From: Parus major
Taxonomy: Eukaryota; Chordata; Aves; Passeriformes; Paridae
Assembly: GCF_001522545.3 (NCBI RefSeq)
Contig: NC_031770.1
Coordinates: 110,503,813-110,567,812 of the forward strand
DNA: 64,000 nt
Direction of reading: 5' to 3'
Shown: positions 60,401 through 64,000 of the stretch, piece after piece
Layout: every line of letters begins with the position of its first letter
How positions within the stretch are numbered: the first letter of the stretch is position 1
The notes under the pieces: model-generated
Seen by the model: the letters and a program-made list of their open reading frames with translations, nothing else
Told to the model about the DNA's origin: nothing
The model's database searches: none
Program-made: the position numbers and the translations under genes

Positions 60401-61954
60401 AAAGAGGAGGAGGAGGAAGCAAATGAGGAAGAGGAGGAAGACGCTAAAGAGGAGGAGGAAGAAACCAAAGAGGAACAAGAAGAGGAAGAAGCTAAAGAGG
60501 AGGAGGAAGCACAAGAGAAGGAGGAAGAGGAAGAAGTGAAAGAGGAGGAGGAAGAAGAAGGGAAGGAGGAGGAAGAAGAAGGGAAGGAGGAGGAGGAGGA
60601 AGGAAAAGAGGAGGAAGGAAAAGAGGAAGAGGAAGAAGCCAAAGAGGAAGAGGAAGAAGCCAAAGAGGGGGAGGAAGAAGTAAAGGAGGGAGAGGACGAA
60701 ACAAAAGAAGAGGAGGAGGATGAAGGGAAGGAGGAAGAAGAAGATGCAAAAGAGGAGGAAGAAGAAGTACAGGAGGGAGAGGAAGAAGCAAAAGAAGAGG
60801 AGGAGGATGAAGGGAAGGAGGAAGAAGAAGATGTAAAAGAGGAGGAAGCAGAAGAGGAGGAGGAAGAGCAAAAAGAGGAAGAAGAAACAAAAGAGGAGGA
60901 AGGGAAGGAGGAAGAAGAAGGAACGGAGGACAATGAGGAAGCAAAGGAAGATGAGGGTCAAACAAAAGAGGAGCAGGGAGTGGAAGAGAAAGAAAACCCA
61001 GAAGAGGAGGAGGAAGAAGCAAAAGAAGAAGAGGGAGAAAAAGAGGAGGAAGAAATAAAGGAGGAGGAGGAGAAAAAAGGGGAAGAGGAAGAACAAGAGG
61101 AAGAAGCTCAAAATGAAGAGCAAGAAGCTGAAGAAAAGTCCGAATGCGAAGGTGAAGGTGAAAATGAAGCTGAAGAAGCAGAGGAGCCAGAGGATGAGGA
61201 AGTTGTGGCTGATGATGAGGCAGAGACATCAGAATGCAGAGGAGATGCTGAGGGCTCTGGAACTGACAACAATCCTGAAGGAGATGTTGTGGAAGGAAAT
61301 GAAGAAGCTGAGCAAGATGAAGCTGAGGCAGAAGAAGATGCAAAACCAGAGTCAGGAGATGAGGCTGAGGAGAAAAACAGTGAAGGAGATGAGAAACCTG
61401 ATGAGAATGGTGAGGAACCCACTGGTGATGACCCTGACAAGGCACATGAAAAACACGAAGACCAAGGCAACAGCAAAGTTTCTGAGAAAGCTTCAAAGAC
61501 CAAAGGCAAGAAAACCAGCAAAAGGTTAGAAACTCTGAAAAAATCCACAGCCTTTTCTTGTTATTCTTCTGTTGGAAACTTCTCACAGCAATCCCAGAAG
61601 GGGTCTGATGATGAAGAGGAAAGAGTAGCTGAAGAAGAAGTAGTCGAAGAGGAAGGAATAGTTGAAGAGGAAGCAGTAGCAGAAGAGGAATGCAAAGGTG
61701 ATGATAGCCCCACTAGTGACCACCCCAATGGAGAGGTTCGAAGTGATGAGAGCTCCAAGCCCTCCCAGATGTATCCTGACAGTGAGGAAGAGGAAGAGGA
61801 CAAAGAATCTTCGGGTTCTGATCCTGTGGGAGATGAGGAGCAGCCAGATACTGAAGGTGCAGAGCCAAAGGAGGCTGAAAACACTGAGGAAGTTCAGTCT
61901 TCTAAAAAGAAAGAAAACTCTGATGAGATTGACCAGGATGACCTGGACTTCTAG
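54488..61954 (+). CDS. RP1L1: RP1L1 giant terminal exon 4 (frame broken at an assembly N)
   Basis: The acceptor is CACTCCAG (AG at 54486-54487); the stop TAG is at 61952-61954. Residues 270 onward give, in order: VIHPR; a conserved block around residues 338-374 (DGSLSVEMKVRFRL); DIWKNPMH with a Cys/His cluster (C428, C433, C436, H440); a long Ser/Lys-rich region to about residue 1100; SPEEVVQEWLRKIP at 1121; NSLPEVSPTMGRKLS and ISCLASLQLLDEE near 1273-1306; SSSGVDVCSGSGGSGEE; a helical block from W1576 (LLKKIEKEF, VRWNLQDNQQMD); CPCDSCVRKK at 1721; and AFDLQKILRLKKDD. A Glu/Lys/Ala tail of about 670 residues follows, then a mixed C-terminus ending DQDDLDF, the RP1L1 terminus. The N at 59640 and a flanking 81-bp exact repeat shift the frame; without the extra 82 bases the protein is 2,730 residues, against about 2,400-2,500 in human. 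I read the break as an assembly error. Confidence 0.93.
59559..59721 (+). repeat. 81-bp exact duplication flanking a single N (assembly join)
   Basis: Bases 59559-59639 and 59641-59721 are identical over all 81 positions and abut the N at 59640 from both sides. The 82-base step is not a multiple of three, and it is exactly the shift between the upstream frame (54487 register) and the downstream frame (59588 register). This is the signature of two contig ends with an unmerged overlap. Confidence 0.93.
60236..60538 (+). repeat. RP1L1: In-frame 61-codon internal duplication in the Glu-rich tract
   Basis: The segment starting GCAAATGAGGAAGAGG at 60236 recurs at 60419, a 183-bp period (61 codons). 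The copies share about 120 bp with a few substitutions, mostly silent or swapping Glu, Gln and Thr codons. The spacing keeps the frame, so this is a real tandem expansion and differs from the 82-bp artefact upstream. Confidence 0.8.
60681..60854 (+). repeat. RP1L1: In-frame 29-codon tandem duplication in the Glu-rich tract
   Basis: Two units with an 87-bp period share GGAGGGAGAGGA and GAGGATGAAGGGAAGGAGG. They begin at 60681 and 60768. The period is divisible by three, so the reading frame continues through both copies. Confidence 0.8.
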
Positions 61955-62532
61955 AACTGCTGACTAAAAACTGACTTTTTCTCTCTTTCTTCCTTTCTTT
62001 CTTTTTTTAAAAGTACATTTTCATTGCATATTTCATTATCTCTGGTGAGTTGAGCCCTCGTAATCGGCTTTTCTTCTGAGTTAAATGTGGTAAACTCAAT
62101 CTTGAATCCTGTGAGTAATGTTGCGATTACCTGCCCTCATTTCTAGAGGGCTAGTAGCTCATTAATTTCCTGTGGTCTCAATAGGTAAGTGATTTAGGGA
62201 AAGAGAAGGCTGTTTTGTTTGGGATATCTTCTAGTTCCCACCCTTTAAGCCATGCTGTTTGCTGCTGGAGTGATCTGTGGCTCTGCTGGGCATCGTCTCT
62301 GTGTGACTTTGGGATGCCTTTCACCTGTTGCACACTATAATTTCCTGGAGAGATTGCCAATCCACAGAAACATGATAAAATTTGGATTCATTGCCAAAGT
62401 CTGGTCAGAGCCCACAGAGATGTACATTCATCTTCCTCCTTACCCTACCTTCCCTATACCCTGTATATTCATCTTTCCCTCACCTACCCCACCTCCTCTG
62501 TACCCAGAAAAAAGGGTCTGAGATACCAAAGA

Positions 62533-62587
62533 TTTTCCCCTTTTTCTTTTTTTTTTTTCTTTTTTTTTTTCTTTTTTTTCCCCTTTA
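62533..62587 (+). repeat. Pyrimidine tract in the RP1L1 3' UTR
   Basis: About 55 bases of T with scattered C and no purine, in the 3' UTR about 580 bp after the stop codon. Confidence 0.92.
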
Positions 62588-63090
62588 GTAGATGTTGAGC
62601 TCATTCCTCATTTCAATGGAAGCCTCAACATGGAGTAAGGTCTTTCCAGTAGATCCTCTTCCAGTCCCCATCTCTCTGTATTATGCTCATCACTGTGGTG
62701 GTAGATAAAAAAGATGAGTTAATTCACTCTGTCAGGTCTCTGAGAAGTGGTTGAATGCAATATTGACCAAATTAGGGATAGATCCAATCCCTTGTGATGT
62801 CCTTTACTATGCCAATGATGGTATTGAAGCACTTTACAACCATCTGGGATCCCTCAGACAGTTTTGCACGAGGCCCTGTTCTGGAGCTAATGGGATTTGC
62901 AATGGCTCAGTGCCCCATCCTTGCAGACAAAATTTAAACTAATTTTCCCTTTAACATGGAAAAGCTTTGGGCATTTGTGCTGCAGCAAACAGCTGGAAAA
63001 GGCTGAAGCAGTTATTGGAGAGCTTGGACTTTACAAACCACACTAGAACTGCAAACTTCATTTAGCAACTGTTTTTTACCAGATTGTAAC

Positions 63091-63119
63091 TTTTTTCTTT
63101 TTTTTTTTTTTTTCCTTCC
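63091..63119 (+). repeat. T-rich tract in the 3' UTR
   Basis: Near-pure T run with a few C, ending 25 bp before the first AATAAA. Confidence 0.9.
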
Positions 63120-63143
63120 TCTGGGGAAATATAAACATTTCTG

Positions 63144-63149
63144 AATAAA
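63144..63149 (+). terminator. Candidate poly(A) signal AATAAA, first
   Basis: First canonical AATAAA downstream of the RP1L1 stop, about 1.19 kb into the 3' region and just after a T-rich tract. Confidence 0.4.
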
Positions 63150-63248
63150 TGCCCAACTAATGCCAGGGAAAGTTTGACCATACCTCAGCTGCATACTCAA
63201 GTAAAGCTCTTAGGGACACAGTTCATTTTATCAAAAATTTGCAGGGGG

Positions 63249-63254
63249 AATAAA
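63249..63254 (+). terminator. Candidate poly(A) signal AATAAA, second
   Basis: Second canonical hexamer, 105 bp after the first. A GT-rich stretch (TATGTGTGTAGTGTTGTG) follows about 50 bp downstream at 63301-63318, which suits a downstream GU-rich element and makes this the best-supported of the three. Confidence 0.5.
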
Positions 63255-63444
63255 ACAGAGAGGTTGAAAACAAAATGCCTTAAATCGTATGGAGAAAAAG
63301 TATGTGTGTAGTGTTGTGCTGGGTTTGTGAAGATGTATGCAGACATTTAAATAATCAGCATTCCAAACTAAATAATTCCTGTGGTCTTCATTTCTAGAAT
63401 CCATTTCTTAAACTCACAACCAGAGATAAGATTCATTTGACTCA

Positions 63445-63450
63445 AATAAA
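63445..63450 (+). terminator. Candidate poly(A) signal AATAAA, third
   Basis: Third canonical hexamer. It lies before the reverse CR1 at 63685. No strong GU-rich element was noticed directly after it. Confidence 0.3.
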
Positions 63451-63684
63451 GATCTGGATTCAGCTCCCAAGACAAACAGTTGTTCAGAGACAAACAATTT
63501 TGAGTGTCTGAGGACTAAGGGGAGTTTGGGAGAGGTCAGTGGAGAGTTGGATCTCAGCTGAGCTGTTCCCACAAAGGTGGACAGTGCCTCCAGGGAGATC
63601 ATCCAGGGACAACAGCACCATCCTCAAGATGGAGAAGTTAAAATAACCATCCCCAAAAGAAGGACAGCCCCATCTGTGAACTTC

Positions 63685-63935
63685 ATGGAATCACAGAATG
63701 GTTTGGATTGGAAGGACCCCAAATATCATCTGGTTCCAACCCCCTGCCATGGGCAGGAACACCTGCCACTACCCCAGGTTGCTCCGATGCCTCTCCAACC
63801 TTGGACACTTCCAGGGATGGGACAGCCACAGTCTCCCTGGGAAACCTGTGCCAGGGCCTCACCACCCTCACAGGGAAGGATTTTTTCCCAATACCCAACA
63901 TAAATCTCCCCTCTTTCAATTTTTACACCTAAAGA
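63685..63935 (-). mobile_element. CR1 fragment downstream of RP1L1
   Basis: ATGGAATCACAGAATGGTTT, CCCTGCCATGGGCAGGAACA, GGACACTTCCAGGGATGGGA and GTGCCAGGGCCTCACCACCC in reverse CR1 order. Confidence 0.9.
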
Positions 63936-64000
63936 CCATCAACCCAATTTAGTTAATCCAGCACTGCCAAACTCACCACTAAAGCATGGTCCCAGGTTCT

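Larger units (their letters stand above)
59211..61150 (+). repeat. RP1L1: Purine-only Glu-rich coding tract of RP1L1
   Basis: About 1.9 kb composed almost entirely of GAA, GAG, GCA and AAA/AAG codons, giving Lys-Glu-Glu-Glu-Glu-Ala-like repeats. One uninterrupted purine run covers 60538-60638 (101 nt). The density of G and A on one strand removes stop codons from the other strand, producing long antisense frames that are not genes. Such tracts can form triplex DNA and are difficult to sequence and assemble, which fits the N at 59640. Mammalian RP1L1 also has a repetitive acidic tail, but with a different repeat unit. Confidence 0.9.
61955..63460 (+). other. RP1L1: RP1L1 3' UTR (extent uncertain)
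   Basis: Non-coding sequence after the TAG. It contains a roughly 55-nt pyrimidine tract (62533-62587), a T-rich tract (63091-63119) and three AATAAA hexamers at 63144, 63249 and 63445. No AATAAA is seen before 63144, so the UTR is probably at least 1.2 kb. Which site is used cannot be decided from sequence alone. Confidence 0.55.

Noticed and set aside
59378..61123. Long antisense open frames (581 and 512 codons, also 59184-60062)
   Set aside because: They lie opposite the purine-only Glu tract. With almost no T on the coding strand, antisense stop codons cannot occur. Their products are Leu/Phe/Pro/Ser runs without domains.
36185..61954. Identity as RP1 instead of RP1L1
   Set aside because: DCX1 flanks, SSSGVDVCSGSGGSGEE, CPC-x2-CVRKK, the acidic repeat tail and the DQDDLDF end match RP1L1; RP1 lacks the acidic repeat tail.
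59588..61954. A separate second gene for the downstream Glu-rich frame
   Set aside because: It is the same exon shifted by the 82-base artefact at the N.
1..64000. CRISPR arrays, tRNA, rRNA, bacterial operon signals
   Set aside because: None seen; the tandem repeats have no spacers and the context is vertebrate nuclear DNA.

Overview
The window comes from a bird nuclear genome. Three things support this. It carries more than 30 fragments of CR1 (chicken repeat 1), a non-LTR retrotransposon, mostly 5'-truncated and ending in the avian-type ATTCTGTG-like tail. It carries an avian-looking ERV LTR. Its one clear protein-coding gene has vertebrate intron-exon structure. CR1 density and the presence of an ERV would suit a neoavian, perhaps a passerine, but the sequence does not fix the species.

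The gene is RP1L1 (retinitis pigmentosa 1-like 1), on the + strand. It encodes a photoreceptor protein with two doublecortin domains. The coding exons are 36185-36823 (start codon, first DCX domain and most of the second), 52427-52595 (end of the second DCX domain) and 54488-61954 (one giant terminal exon ending in the family C-terminus DQDDLDF). Splice phases match (0, then 1). The giant exon is interrupted at one place: a single N at 59640 is flanked on both sides by the same 81 bases, which shifts the frame. Collapsing one copy plus the N (82 bases) restores one continuous frame of 2,730 codons, so this looks like an assembly join error and not a broken gene.

Layout. 1-14.2 kb: upstream DNA with CR1 fragments, a TG microsatellite, two tandem repeats and several homeobox-rich AT stretches. 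14.25-14.37 kb: a compact promoter-like block (CRE-like site, GC box, CRX/homeodomain-type sites, TATA box) that is my best candidate for the RP1L1 promoter and non-coding exon 1. 14.5-36.2 kb: presumptive intron 1 with CR1 fragments. 36.8-52.4 kb: intron 2, including an unusual CpG-rich block at 40.6-42.9 kb. 52.6-54.5 kb: intron 3. 62-64 kb: 3' UTR and flank with three AATAAA sites and another CR1.

The most striking structure is the roughly 2-kb purine-only, Glu-rich tract in the last exon (59.2-61.15 kb). It is built from in-frame 29- and 61-codon duplications and encodes about 670 acidic residues, similar in style to the RPGR ORF15 tail. I found no second confident protein gene, no tRNA or rRNA, and no CRISPR array.
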